This document shows positions 38,166 to 47,328 of a DNA stretch of 64,000 nt, in pieces (positions within the stretch are counted from its first letter, which is position 1; every line of letters begins with the position of its first letter). The translations under genes were made by a program, and so were the position numbers. The notes beneath the pieces were generated by a model, which did no database searches, was not told the DNA's origin, and saw only the letters and a program-made list of their open reading frames with translations. This stretch comes from Glutamicibacter arilaitensis Re117. Its GTDB lineage: Bacteria > Actinomycetota > Actinomycetes > Actinomycetales > Micrococcaceae. The DNA lies in contig NC_014550.1 of the NCBI RefSeq assembly GCF_000197735.1, positions 2,914,001 through 2,978,000 of the forward strand. The letters are read 5' to 3'.

Positions 38166-38642
38166 ATGCAGAACGACGAGTCCAAGCCTGACTTGGCAGA
38201 TCTTTTCCTCCACGCCTCTCGCATGCTTCGCGGGCGCTGGAGAGACAGTTTGATTCCCCTGGGGATCACGCCGCACCAGTCCCGGGTGCTGACTTTGCTG
38301 TCCCGCGCCGACGAAGTTGGGCTGCGCAACTCGCAGCTGGCAGAACAACTGCACATCGCAGCACGCTCGACCACCGAGGTAGTCGATCAGCTTGAGGCCA
38401 AGTCACTGGTGGTGCGCACCCCCGATCCTGCCGATCGCCGGGCTACCTTGATTGCGCTGAGCCCTACCGGGCGGGCGCAGCTGGGCGAATTGGCCGAACT
38501 GCGCCGTTCCAGCATGGAAGGCTACTTTGACAAGCTGGGCACCGAGGAACGCGCCGAGCTGACCCGCCTACTGGGGATCTTGGACCGGGAGAACCCACGC
38601 CCAATTCGCGCCGGCTGCAAGCAACCGGCCAAGGACAGCTAG
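38166..38642 (+). CDS. MarR-family transcriptional regulator
   Basis: A 158-aa winged-helix protein. The helix-turn-helix region is RNSQLAEQLHIAARSTTEVVDQLEAKS and the wing TPDPADRRATLIALSPTGRA. It is divergent from the ABC exporter and probably represses it through the 38079-38097 palindrome. It is convergent with the fused siderophore ATPase gene. Confidence 0.88.
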   Translation: MQNDESKPDLADLFLHASRMLRGRWRDSLIPLGITPHQSRVLTLLSRADEVGLRNSQLAEQLHIAARSTTEVVDQLEAKSLVVRTPDPADRRATLIALSPTGRAQLGELAELRRSSMEGYFDKLGTEERAELTRLLGILDRENPRPIRAGCKQPAKDS

Positions 38643-38666
38643 AAGCCGCCCTCGGCCCGAAGGCCG

Positions 38667-40574
38667 CTAGTTTTCGGTCTTGCCGCGACGCCAGTAGCCC
38701 ATGAAGGCCACCTGCTTGCGGTCCACACCAGCATCGCGCACCAAATAGCGGCGCATTTCCTTGACCGTGCCGGCCTCACCAGCAATCCACGCATAGAACG
38801 GGGCGGTGTTCGCCTGGCCGGTTTCCCACAGGATGTCGGCATCAACGTCGATATCTTCCGGCTCGGCATTGGTATGCACCACGCCGGCAGCTGGAATGGC
38901 CACGACCTGGCGCAGCGTCGAAAGCAGCAATTCGCCGTGCTCGTGGCTGCCACGGGTCAGCCACTGCACCGAGACACCCGAACGGGTGGACGCACCGAGG
39001 ATGTCGGTGGTCTCTGGAACTTCAATGAGCGCATGGCCGGTGACATTCGACGGCAGGGCTTCGAGGATCGCGCAAATGGCCGGGGCCGCAGTCTCATCGC
39101 CAGCCAGCAACACGCGAGTGGCATCCCCGCGGCGGAACTCGATACCGCCGTAGCTGGAATCGTTGAGCATCTTATTTGGCCCCAGCAGCAACAGCGGGTC
39201 GCCCACCTTGGCGCGGTCGCCGAATTCGGTGGCCGGACCGCCCTGAAGCTGCCCGTCAACCATGTGGCCGTGCATCACGAAGTCGATATCCAGTTCGGAG
39301 GTGGCCCCGATGTTGTCCCGGTGGCCGGCTTCACGGAAGGCACGCACGGTGTAGGTGCGCATGTAGCCGCGCGTATCTGGATCAATCGATAGCCAGCGCT
39401 TGTACCAGCCCTGCTGCTCGGCCGGACTGGTCATCGCCAGCGGACGCATCGATTCGATTTCTTCGGTCAACGCAGAGCCGCCAGCCGGTGGCAACAGCAA
39501 CTTAATGCGCATATCCAGCGGATGGCTGTTGGTGCCAAAGTACTCCAGATCCTGGCCGCTGACAGTAACGCGGCGGAAGGATGGTGCCAGCTGCTGGCTG
39601 TTGACCACGGTAGTCTCGAAGGCCAGCGTCGGCACATGCTCATAGGCAGGGCGCATGGTGTTCGGATCCAGTTCGGCGGCGGCCTGGATCGCCTGCTGCA
39701 CATCGACTACCTGCTCGGATTCGGTGTTCTTACGTGCGGCCTCGGCACGGAAGATGCCCTTGGAGGCCAGCACCTGTTCGGTGCGCAGCACGCGGTGGCG
39801 GCCAATGGGCAGAACCAGCGGGGTGCCGCCCACCGGGTCAGGGATCACACGGCTTGGCATGCCGAAAACATCCTTGACGGTCTTCTCGGTGACCACTTCA
39901 TTGGGATGTCCGGCGGCGTAGATCTTGCCGTGGCGCAAGGCCACCAGGTAATCGGCGTAGCGCGCCGCCAAGTTCAAATCATGCAACACGATCACCACGG
40001 TGATTCCGCGGCTGCGGTTCAATTCACTGACCACATCGAGCACTTCAAGCTGGTGCGCCACGTCCAAGAAGGTGGTCGGCTCGTCCAGTAGCAGCAAATC
40101 GGTTTCCTGGGCCAGCGCCATGGCGATCCAGACACGCTGGCGCTGGCCGCCGGAGAGCTCATCGACCGAGCGTTCGGCCAGCTCGGTGGTTCCGGTCAGC
40201 TCCATGGCGCGGTTCACCGCCGCCTCGTCCTCGGCGGAGAAACGCTTGAACAGTCCCTGATGCGGGTAGCGGCCACGGCTGATCAGCTCACGGGCGGTGA
40301 TGCCATCCGGTGCGGTGGGCGACTGCGGCAGCAAGCCCAGGGTCTTGGCAACTTCCTTAGCCGGCCTGGAATGGATATCGGCTCCGTCCAGCAGCACCTG
40401 GCCGCCAGCTGGCTTGAGCAGCCGCGACAAGGCGCGCAGCAAGGTGGACTTGCCGCAGCCGTTGGCGCCGACGACGATGCTCACCTGCCCGGTGGGGATA
40501 TCCAGTGACAGCTCGTCGACGATGGTGACCTTGTCATAGGCCAAGGTCAAATCGCTAGCCTGCAAAGTAGCCAT
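38667..40574 (-). CDS. Siderophore ABC ATPase fused to siderophore-interacting (ferric reductase) domain
   Basis: A 635-aa two-part protein. Residues 1-265 form a FecE/FepC ATPase: Walker A GANGCGKST, signature LSGGQRQRVWIAMAL, Walker B LLLLDEPTTFLD, switch His HDLNLAARYAD. After a linker, residues 315-635 form a SIP-family FAD domain: RRVTVSGQDLEYF, RTYTVRAFRE (FAD site), GPNKM and LLAGDETAAPAICAIL, ending FMGYWRRGK. It would both power uptake and reduce the imported ferric siderophore. The reading frame across the junction is clean. It lies 2 bp after the permease stop. Confidence 0.92.
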   Translation of the reverse strand: MATLQASDLTLAYDKVTIVDELSLDIPTGQVSIVVGANGCGKSTLLRALSRLLKPAGGQVLLDGADIHSRPAKEVAKTLGLLPQSPTAPDGITARELISRGRYPHQGLFKRFSAEDEAAVNRAMELTGTTELAERSVDELSGGQRQRVWIAMALAQETDLLLLDEPTTFLDVAHQLEVLDVVSELNRSRGITVVIVLHDLNLAARYADYLVALRHGKIYAAGHPNEVVTEKTVKDVFGMPSRVIPDPVGGTPLVLPIGRHRVLRTEQVLASKGIFRAEAARKNTESEQVVDVQQAIQAAAELDPNTMRPAYEHVPTLAFETTVVNSQQLAPSFRRVTVSGQDLEYFGTNSHPLDMRIKLLLPPAGGSALTEEIESMRPLAMTSPAEQQGWYKRWLSIDPDTRGYMRTYTVRAFREAGHRDNIGATSELDIDFVMHGHMVDGQLQGGPATEFGDRAKVGDPLLLLGPNKMLNDSSYGGIEFRRGDATRVLLAGDETAAPAICAILEALPSNVTGHALIEVPETTDILGASTRSGVSVQWLTRGSHEHGELLLSTLRQVVAIPAAGVVHTNAEPEDIDVDADILWETGQANTAPFYAWIAGEAGTVKEMRRYLVRDAGVDRKQVAFMGYWRRGKTEN

Positions 40575-40576
40575 GG

Positions 40577-41683
40577 TTATGCACCGCTTCCAGTTGAGTT
40601 TGCGCGCACCAGGATCCAGATCAGGAATGGTGCGCCGAATGCGCCGGTGATGACTCCCACCGGCAGTGACAGTTCTGCGAAAAGGTTCGCAGCAAAGAAA
40701 TTGGCCACGATCACCAGCGTTGCCCCGGTTAAGCCCGAGAGCAGGATGTTGATGGGACCGCGGGTCAGCGCCGCAGTAATCGGCCCGGCCAGGAACGCCA
40801 CGAAGGCCAGCGGCCCGGTGACGGCAATCGGCAGGGCACCCATGGCTACCGCGGCAAAGACCAGCAGTGCCCGGGCCCAGCCCACGTGCAAGCCCAAGGC
40901 GGCTGCGGTGTCCTCCCCCAGCTCCAGCATCTTCAGCTGGCGCAGCACCACCGGCAGCAGCAGAATTCCAATAACACCCAGGGACACCAGCAGCAGCAGG
41001 GCGTTCTCCCAGTTGCTCGATGACAGCGAGCCGGTCAGCCAGTGCATGACGTCGCTGGCGGTGTTCACCTGCGCTTGGGTGAGCAGGTATTGGATCAGCG
41101 CCTGCAGCATGGCCCCGATGGCCAGGCCTGCGAGAATCAGCCGGGAACCGGTGCGCTTGCCTGAAGCCGAGAGCCAGTAGATCAAGGCGGCGATCAGCAG
41201 ACCGCCGGCAAGGGAAAAGGCGTTGAGCTTCCAGTCGTTATAGCCCAGGATGATCACCGCAAGCACTGCGGCCGCCGAGGCACCATAGCCCACGCCGATC
41301 ACATCGGGGCTGGCCAGCGGGTTGCCCAGCCAGCGCTGGAACAGGGAGCCGGAGATGCCCAGGCCGGCACCGGCCAAGGCGCCTACGGCTATCCGGGGAA
41401 GGCGGTCTTCGATGATGATGAAGCTGGTGCCCGGAACGCTTTGCCCGGTCAATACCTGCAGCACTTCATCGGCCGGCAACCGGTCCCGTCCCCAGAAGAG
41501 GTAGGCCGCGATGGCCAGCAGCAGGGCCAGGATCATCCACAGCGCGGTACGCCGCGTACGGCTCTTGCGGCGCGAAGCCAGGGGCACTGCGGTGATCGCT
41601 TTCGGTGCCTGCGCGGAGCTGTCCGAGTCTTTGGTCTTGCTAGGCTGGGTCATTTCGGCTGCTGCCATTTCGCTTGTACTCAC
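40577..41683 (-). CDS. Iron-siderophore ABC permease (FecD/FepG type)
   Basis: A 368-aa FecCD-family permease with about nine hydrophobic segments. Family motifs are DRLPRIAVGALAGAGLGISGSLFQ and NPLASPDVIGVGYGASAA in the N-terminal half and GPLAFVAFLAGPITAAL in the C-terminal half. The GTG start at 41683 overlaps the upstream permease stop by four bases (GTGA), so the two are translationally coupled. It pairs with the upstream FecC-type protein and the fused ATPase. Confidence 0.92.
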   Translation of the reverse strand: MSTSEMAAAEMTQPSKTKDSDSSAQAPKAITAVPLASRRKSRTRRTALWMILALLLAIAAYLFWGRDRLPADEVLQVLTGQSVPGTSFIIIEDRLPRIAVGALAGAGLGISGSLFQRWLGNPLASPDVIGVGYGASAAAVLAVIILGYNDWKLNAFSLAGGLLIAALIYWLSASGKRTGSRLILAGLAIGAMLQALIQYLLTQAQVNTASDVMHWLTGSLSSSNWENALLLLVSLGVIGILLLPVVLRQLKMLELGEDTAAALGLHVGWARALLVFAAVAMGALPIAVTGPLAFVAFLAGPITAALTRGPINILLSGLTGATLVIVANFFAANLFAELSLPVGVITGAFGAPFLIWILVRANSTGSGA

Positions 41684-42729
41684 AGGCTCACCGACTTCAT
41701 GCCGCTGCGCATCATGATGATGAAGATCGGTCCGCCGAGCATGGCGCACATGACGCCGACTTGGATTTCACCAGGCGGGGCGATGATCCGTCCTACGGTA
41801 TCAGCTACCAGCAGCAGAATCGGTCCGGCGATGACGCACGCGGGCATCAGCCAGCGGTAGTCCGAGCCGACAAGCAAGCGGACAGCGTGCGGGATCATCA
41901 AGCCCACAAAGGCGATGGGGCCGGCCACTGCGGTGGCCGTACCGGCAAGGATCACCACGCCGATGGAACCAATCAGCCGAGCCCGGCCAAGATTGAAGCC
42001 CAGGGCAACTGCCGTGTCATCCCCCATGGAGACGGCGTTGGAAACTTTGGCAGTGGAAAGCACGATTACCGTGCCGATGGCCACAACGGGGATGGCACCG
42101 AGGAAGGTGTCAATGCCGCTGCTGGAGATCGAGCCGATCTGCCACATGCGGAATCGATCCATGGTGGCATCGGAAATCATCAAGATCGCATTGGTAATCG
42201 CGCCCACGCCTACCGCCATGGCGGCACCGCCCAGGGCCAGCTTGATGGGAGTCGCACCGTCGCGGCCCACATTAGCCACCAGGTACACCAAGGTCATCAC
42301 CACCGCGGCACCCAAGAAGGCGGCGATCATGATTCCGGTCAAGGAGCTCACGCCCAAAAAGGCGATCGCCAGCACCACTGTCATGGAAGAACCTGCGTTC
42401 AGCCCGAGGATGCCGGTATCGGCCAGCGGGTTGCGGGTCAGACCCTGCAATCCGGCGCCGGCCAGGCCCAGGGCAGCGCCCACCACCAGGGCGCCAACGG
42501 TGCGCGCAAAGCGCGAAGCCACCACGCCTTGGTCCGCGTTGTCCGGGTCAAAGGCCCAGATCGCATCAAAGACGGTACCCAGCGAAACGCTTCGCGCCCC
42601 GAGCAGCAACGATGCGAAGAGCGCGAGGGCCAGCAGCACGAAGAGCAGCGCAAAAGCACTGAGCTTCCGGCTGGTCTTTGGTGCTTTGACAGGCCGTGCT
42701 GGGCGCGTAACACTTTCAGTCGCGGTCAT
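41680..42729 (-). CDS. Iron-siderophore ABC permease (FecC/FepD type)
   Basis: A 349-aa FecCD-family permease. It contains RTVGALVVGAALGLAGAGLQ, RNPLADTGILGLNAGSS and the GPIAFVGLMIPHAVRLLVG motif that contacts the ATPase. It is the first gene of the permease-permease-ATPase/SIP operon. Its promoter must lie inside the divergent MBL hydrolase gene, whose start is only 21 bp away. I find no iron box there. Confidence 0.92.
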   Translation of the reverse strand: MTATESVTRPARPVKAPKTSRKLSAFALLFVLLALALFASLLLGARSVSLGTVFDAIWAFDPDNADQGVVASRFARTVGALVVGAALGLAGAGLQGLTRNPLADTGILGLNAGSSMTVVLAIAFLGVSSLTGIMIAAFLGAAVVMTLVYLVANVGRDGATPIKLALGGAAMAVGVGAITNAILMISDATMDRFRMWQIGSISSSGIDTFLGAIPVVAIGTVIVLSTAKVSNAVSMGDDTAVALGFNLGRARLIGSIGVVILAGTATAVAGPIAFVGLMIPHAVRLLVGSDYRWLMPACVIAGPILLLVADTVGRIIAPPGEIQVGVMCAMLGGPIFIIMMRSGMKSVSL

Positions 42730-42749
42730 TGGTTCCTACACTCATTGCT

Positions 42750-43550
42750 ATGGCTCTTCTTCCCTCGCCCACCATTATCGCCCCAGGCATCGGCTTGCTG
42801 CGTGCCCAGAACCCTTCTGAAATGACGTTGGACGGGACTAATTCTTATCTGCTGTTCGATCCTGCTTTGGATGAACTGGCGCCCGGAACACCTGCGGTGC
42901 TCATTGATCCGGGGCCGGATCTTGAAGACCATTTGCAGGCCTTGGCGGCCTTTGATATCCAATTGGTGCTCATTACCCACCGGCATTCGGACCACACGGG
43001 AGGAATTGATTCCTTCTACCGGATGACCGGGGCGCCGGTGCGCGCCGTGCTGCCTGAGTTCTGCCGGGATGCTGCGGTCTTCACCGATCAGGAAGTGGTC
43101 AACGCTGCCGGGGTGGATATCCAGGTGCTCTTCACACCGGGCCACACCTCGGACTCGGTGTGCTTCATCCGCCAGGGCCAAAGCGACCACCTGTTTACCG
43201 GAGATACGGTGCTGGGCCGGGGTACCACCATCTTGGAACATCCCGATGGCACCCTGGCCGATTATCTGGGTTCCTTGCAACGGCTGCTGGACTTGGAGGA
43301 TATGGCTTTGCATCCGGCCCATGGCCAGCAGCACGATTCCTCGCATCCGCTGCTGCGGATGTATTTGGAGCATCGGCATGCGCGTTTGGATCAAGTTCGC
43401 GCCGCTTTGCAGAAACTCGGCAAGGCCGGGGCCGACGCGCGACCAGCTGAATTGCTGGAGCTTGTCTACCCCGACCTCGATGCGCGCCTGGCGGGCGCGG
43501 CTACCCATTCCCTGGAAGCGCAGTTGCACTATCTGTCAGTGAATCCTTAG
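42750..43550 (+). CDS. MBL-fold metallo-hydrolase
   Basis: A 266-aa metallo-beta-lactamase-fold protein of the LACTB2/glyoxalase II-like group. Metal motifs are THRHSDHTGG (HxHxDH), FTPGHTSDSVCF, FTGDTVLGRG and a late ALHPAHGQ. Family members include hydrolases and RNases, so the substrate is open. It interrupts the siderophore locus in opposite orientation, and its stop is 6 bp from the convergent receptor gene. The start at 42750 is favoured over TTG 42729, which would overlap the permease start. Confidence 0.88.
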   Translation: MALLPSPTIIAPGIGLLRAQNPSEMTLDGTNSYLLFDPALDELAPGTPAVLIDPGPDLEDHLQALAAFDIQLVLITHRHSDHTGGIDSFYRMTGAPVRAVLPEFCRDAAVFTDQEVVNAAGVDIQVLFTPGHTSDSVCFIRQGQSDHLFTGDTVLGRGTTILEHPDGTLADYLGSLQRLLDLEDMALHPAHGQQHDSSHPLLRMYLEHRHARLDQVRAALQKLGKAGADARPAELLELVYPDLDARLAGAATHSLEAQLHYLSVNP

Positions 43551-43556
43551 CCGAAT

Positions 43557-44615
43557 TTACTTTGCTGCGGCTGCGTTTTCGGCAGCCTTGACGATACCGG
43601 GAACGACGTTCTCCAGTGCCCATTCAATGGACAGTGGCGAAGCCGAGGAGATTGCCAAGGTTGCTTCATCGGTGCCCGGCAGTGCTACGGCATCGTTCTT
43701 CGCTGCTGGGATCTGGCCGTACAGCGGCTGTCCCTTGATGATGTCTTCCATCGTGTTGCCTGCAACGGCCGAGGAGAAGACGATATCCGAGTCCCACTCG
43801 TTGACCTTTTCAGGGGAAACGGTGAAGTAGAAGGTGTCCTTGGCCGCGTTCTTCTGCACGTAGTCGGCCTGGGTCATGCCCAGTGCGCTCAGGAAGCGTG
43901 GACGGGTGTCGCCTTCGGAGTAGACGTAGGCGGTCTCAGGGGCCGAGAGGTCAGCGGCGATGAAGGTGGTGTCCTTCAGGACTGGGTTCTCTTCGCCCAC
44001 ATTGGCCAGCTTGCCTTCGATATCTTCGATCAGGGCGTCAGCTTCTTCTTCCTTGCCCAGCATCTGGCCGGCAGCTTCGGTGACCTGTTCCCAGCTGGTC
44101 AGGTAGCTAGGCTCGATGGGGCCAACCACCGGAGCGATTTTCTGCAGCTTCTCGTATTGCTCTTTTGCCAAGCCCGAGTACGGGGCGAAGATGACATCTG
44201 GCTTCGAGGCGGCGATGCCGGTGTAGTCGATGTCGTCGCCGACCTTGTACTGCACTGGGGCATTCTCGGAACCGATGGAAGCGTCCAGCCCTTCAAGAGC
44301 CGCGTCCTTCCAGGTGGTGGAGTTGTTATCGTTCATGCCGTAGGTGTCGGCATCCATGCCCACAGGTACGGTGTCCAGCGACAGCAGGACATCAGCGTTG
44401 ACCCACGAGATGGTCGCAACGCGCTCTGGGGCTTCTTCAATCTTGGTTTCACCGTAGATGTTCTTGATGGTGACCGGAGTGAAGTCTTCTGCACCCTGTG
44501 CCGAAGAATCAGTCGATGGCTCCGCGGTGGTGCTCGACGCCCCACAAGCGGACAGGCTCAGCGCGAAAATGGCAGTTGAAGCGGCGATGATTCCGGCGCG
44601 ACGTGAATTTTTCAT
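43557..44615 (-). CDS. Iron-siderophore binding lipoprotein
   Basis: A 352-aa class III (FepB/FhuD-like) solute-binding protein. It has a lipoprotein signal (IFALSLSACG), the PERVATISWVNADVLLSL strand typical of the family, KPDVIFAPYSGLAKEQYEKL, and a C-terminal ISSASPLSIEWALENVVP. It delivers ferric siderophore to the FecCD permeases encoded to its left, although the MBL gene separates them. An IdeR/DtxR-like box lies 50 bp upstream. Confidence 0.93.
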   Translation of the reverse strand: MKNSRRAGIIAASTAIFALSLSACGASSTTAEPSTDSSAQGAEDFTPVTIKNIYGETKIEEAPERVATISWVNADVLLSLDTVPVGMDADTYGMNDNNSTTWKDAALEGLDASIGSENAPVQYKVGDDIDYTGIAASKPDVIFAPYSGLAKEQYEKLQKIAPVVGPIEPSYLTSWEQVTEAAGQMLGKEEEADALIEDIEGKLANVGEENPVLKDTTFIAADLSAPETAYVYSEGDTRPRFLSALGMTQADYVQKNAAKDTFYFTVSPEKVNEWDSDIVFSSAVAGNTMEDIIKGQPLYGQIPAAKNDAVALPGTDEATLAISSASPLSIEWALENVVPGIVKAAENAAAAK

Positions 44616-44664
44616 GGGTCGGTGATTCCAGACTATGCGAGGTTCTGTAAACGTATCGGTTGGC

Positions 44665-44684
44665 TAGGTTAGGCATGCCTATCC
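44665..44684 (-). promoter_or_regulatory. IdeR/DtxR-like iron box
   Basis: TAGGTTAGGCATGCCTATCC matches the actinobacterial iron-box consensus TTAGGTTAGGCTAACCTAA, with 8 of 9 palindromic positions about its centre. It is 50 bp before the siderophore receptor start and should repress it under iron sufficiency. Confidence 0.8.
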
Positions 44685-44805
44685 GAGCCGTATGCCACAA
44701 TACGCGTTAAATTCACCATTACGCAACACGGAACGTCCCTAATCACCGACTCTGAAGTGACCCTAACCAAAGAGGTACGGATTTTGGGCTAGTTGACCAG
44801 AGATT

Positions 44806-46131
44806 TTATTCTCTAGTTGCTAGCAGCTTCTGCGGATCGGCTACCAAAATTGCGCCCCGGATCAACAACATGCCAAGTAATACACACGCAACTACCGTGA
44901 TGACCGTCAACGGCTTGAAGATGATGGCGGCTCCGGCCAACGGCAATACGAGAACCGTGGAGGCAATGGCAAACCCGATCGAGGCAGTCAATGCCGGGAT
45001 CATGATCGACTTGGTCCGTGCGGCGTTCATCGTTGCCCACGGCATCCCCAGCCGATGCAGCCCGCGATACAGCTCGGCACGGTCCAAGGTGCTGGCACTT
45101 TGGGAGATCGCCGCCGAGGCGGCCACGCAGAAGAAGCTGATTGCCAAGGTCACCAGCACGCCGGTGGTGACATCGGCTGGAACGTGTTCCAGCCAGGTGC
45201 CGCGGGAAAGGCCATCATCGGTCATTGACATCATGGCTGCGCCGCTGCCTCCCACCACGGCCACAAAGGACGCCATGGCTACCCCGGAAACCTGGCGCCA
45301 GGATTCGGCAGGGCTTTCCAGGATCATGCGGGCTGACAAGAGTTCTTGCGGAGTATTGGCCTTGCGCAGTTTGCGCTTGCCAACCTTGGAAACCAGAAAC
45401 GGGCCAATCAGGTTCATGATCAGCAAACCAAATCCGAACCCGCCAACCACCACCGCAATGATCGCTGCGATTGATTGCAGGAACTGCCCCATATTGGCAA
45501 ACACCAAGCCCAGCACCACGATCCCGCCTACGGCTATAACCGCACGCAACCAGCCGGGGGTGGGAACCTGGCGACGGCTTGCGACCGCCAACGGGGTGAT
45601 CACCAGTTTGCGCAGGCCCGCAGCTGCACTTGCTGCAGAAAGGAGCACGACAGCGACTACTGCTATCACCAGCATGCACAGCGGCAGGTAGATTGCCGAC
45701 CCGATGGGCGCACCCTGGAACCGGAGCATCGATGCAAGCGGAGCGACCAGGAAATACAGCAGCACTCCGGTCAGTGCACCGGCGAGCGCAGTACCTGCGG
45801 CCTGCAGCACGGCGACCAGGCTGATCTGCCTACCTGTGGCACCAAGCAGCCGCAGCGAGGACAGGGCCCGGTCATTGGAGCGCGCCGAAAGCCTTGCAGC
45901 AGCTGAGCCCAGCACCAGCAGCGGAACCACGAGCAGTACCACGGCGAATGCTGCCAATGGCAGATACATGCTCTGGGCTTCGAGGCTGAAGCTGGTAAAG
46001 GAGTAGGCGCCACCCAAGACGATCAGCAGGATCGCACTGACCATTGCGTAGGCGCAAGCGGTCAAAACCTGTGGAGCCAACCGTGATTTGGCCGGACGGC
46101 CGAGCATCCATGAAAGGTGCAGGATATTCAC
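44806..46131 (-). CDS. ABC transporter permease, FtsX/MacB-like
   Basis: A 441-aa membrane protein with about eight to ten helices in two halves. The segment ARLSARSNDRALSSLRLLGATGRQISLVAVLQA is the FtsX-domain pattern preceding a helix. Its start overlaps the ATPase stop by 4 bp (ATGA). Together they would form an exporter or mechanotransmission complex, perhaps for lipids, peptides or antibiotics. The substrate is unknown, and no accessory protein or two-component system lies next to it. Confidence 0.85.
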   Translation of the reverse strand: MNILHLSWMLGRPAKSRLAPQVLTACAYAMVSAILLIVLGGAYSFTSFSLEAQSMYLPLAAFAVVLLVVPLLVLGSAAARLSARSNDRALSSLRLLGATGRQISLVAVLQAAGTALAGALTGVLLYFLVAPLASMLRFQGAPIGSAIYLPLCMLVIAVVAVVLLSAASAAAGLRKLVITPLAVASRRQVPTPGWLRAVIAVGGIVVLGLVFANMGQFLQSIAAIIAVVVGGFGFGLLIMNLIGPFLVSKVGKRKLRKANTPQELLSARMILESPAESWRQVSGVAMASFVAVVGGSGAAMMSMTDDGLSRGTWLEHVPADVTTGVLVTLAISFFCVAASAAISQSASTLDRAELYRGLHRLGMPWATMNAARTKSIMIPALTASIGFAIASTVLVLPLAGAAIIFKPLTVITVVACVLLGMLLIRGAILVADPQKLLATRE

Positions 46132-46871
46132 TTCTGCACACCGCCGTGCATGGTGTTCAACGGCTGCGGGCTATCGCTGATCAGCTTTCCATCTTGCAGC
46201 TGCACCACGCGATCGCAGCGTGCGGCCACATTGGGATCATGGGTCACCATCACCAAGGATTTCCCTGCACCCACGGTGCACTCCAATAAGGTTTCCAGTA
46301 CCTCGAAGCCTGTGGTTGAATCCAATGCGCCGGTCGGTTCATCGGCAAAGACCACCATCGCCCCGGTCACCTGGGCACGGGCGATGGCCACGCGCTGCTG
46401 CTGCCCTCCGGAGAGCTGGCCAATGCGGCGTTCTTCCATGCCTGCCAAGCCCAGATCTGCCAAGGCAGTTGCGGCCCGTTCAATCGCAGTGCCGCGCGGC
46501 ACCCCGTTGATCATCAAAGCCATGGCTACGTTCTCTTGGGCGGTGAGCTCTGGAATCAGCAGCCCGGATTGGAAGACAAAGCCAAAGGATTCACGGCGCA
46601 ATCTGGTTCGCGCTTTATCTTTGAGTCCTTGGATGTCCACCGGTGCCCGTCCTGGCAGGTTCAGCATGATGCTTCCTGCATCGGGCAGTTCAATGCCTGC
46701 CAGTGCGTGCAGCAACGTGGACTTGCCTGAACCCGAGGGTCCCATGATGGCCAGGGATTGGCCCAGCGTGATCTGCAGGTCGACACCGTTCAGGGCCGTG
46801 GTGGAGCCAAAGGCGCGGTAGAGTCCATGGGCGGCGAGTACAGGTGGATATCCAAGGGAATTTTCAAGCAT
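46128..46871 (-). CDS. ABC transporter ATPase (LolD/MacB-like)
   Basis: A 247-aa ATPase with Walker A GPSGSGKST, signature LSGGQQQRVAIARA, Walker B VVFADEPTGALD and switch MVTHDPNVAARCD. The ADEPTGALDS block is typical of the MacB/LolD/FtsE group that partners FtsX-type permeases, which follows here in an overlapping frame. Monocistronic apart from that partner. Confidence 0.92.
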   Translation of the reverse strand: MLENSLGYPPVLAAHGLYRAFGSTTALNGVDLQITLGQSLAIMGPSGSGKSTLLHALAGIELPDAGSIMLNLPGRAPVDIQGLKDKARTRLRRESFGFVFQSGLLIPELTAQENVAMALMINGVPRGTAIERAATALADLGLAGMEERRIGQLSGGQQQRVAIARAQVTGAMVVFADEPTGALDSTTGFEVLETLLECTVGAGKSLVMVTHDPNVAARCDRVVQLQDGKLISDSPQPLNTMHGGVQK

Positions 46872-46994
46872 GCCTCCATGTTTTCAACAATGGGTACATA
46901 CGCGCATCAGCGCAGGGTTCCATTTGGCCGCCAGCCAGACTCATCCCCCGGTATCAGTTGCCGGTAGTTTGTTCACATCCACAGCAGGAGCATT

Positions 46995-47264
46995 TTGCAG
47001 CCGATGAAGTTGGAACTATATACGCAACCGTTTTGCGCGCCTTGCGTGCGCACCCGGCTTACCGTTGCCCGCGTCCAGGAATTGCTTCCCGAGCTTCAGG
47101 TCGAAGAGATCAATGTGGTCGCCCAGGTGAGTCGTGGCGAAGAAATGGGAATCACCAGCACCCCGGTAATCCGGCTATTGCAGGAAGGCACGGAGAAATT
47201 CCGCTCCAGTCAAACACCGACTGTCAATCAGCTATTGACCGCCATCGCACAAGCCAGCGACTAG
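46995..47264 (+). CDS. Thioredoxin/glutaredoxin-like small redox protein
   Basis: An 89-aa thioredoxin-fold protein with CAPC (C14, C17) at the end of the first strand and the cis-Pro in TSTPVIRLL. It likely reduces disulfides or mycothiol adducts in the cytoplasm. The TTG at 46995 follows AGCAGGAG at 4 bases; the ATG at 47004 is 13 bases away, so either could be used. Monocistronic. Confidence 0.8.
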   Translation: MQPMKLELYTQPFCAPCVRTRLTVARVQELLPELQVEEINVVAQVSRGEEMGITSTPVIRLLQEGTEKFRSSQTPTVNQLLTAIAQASD

Positions 47265-47328
47265 TCTCACTTCAGTTCCAAGCCCAGGCTGCACGGTTCT
47301 GGCCCTTTAATGGGGAAGAATAGATGAA

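Noticed and set aside
41674..42825. 383-codon plus-strand frame over the FecC gene
   Set aside because: Extreme His/Asp/Gln content, no motif, antisense to an intact permease.
42700..42900. Second IdeR box for the fecC operon
   Set aside because: No TTAGG-N-CCTAA-like palindrome found near the fecC start.
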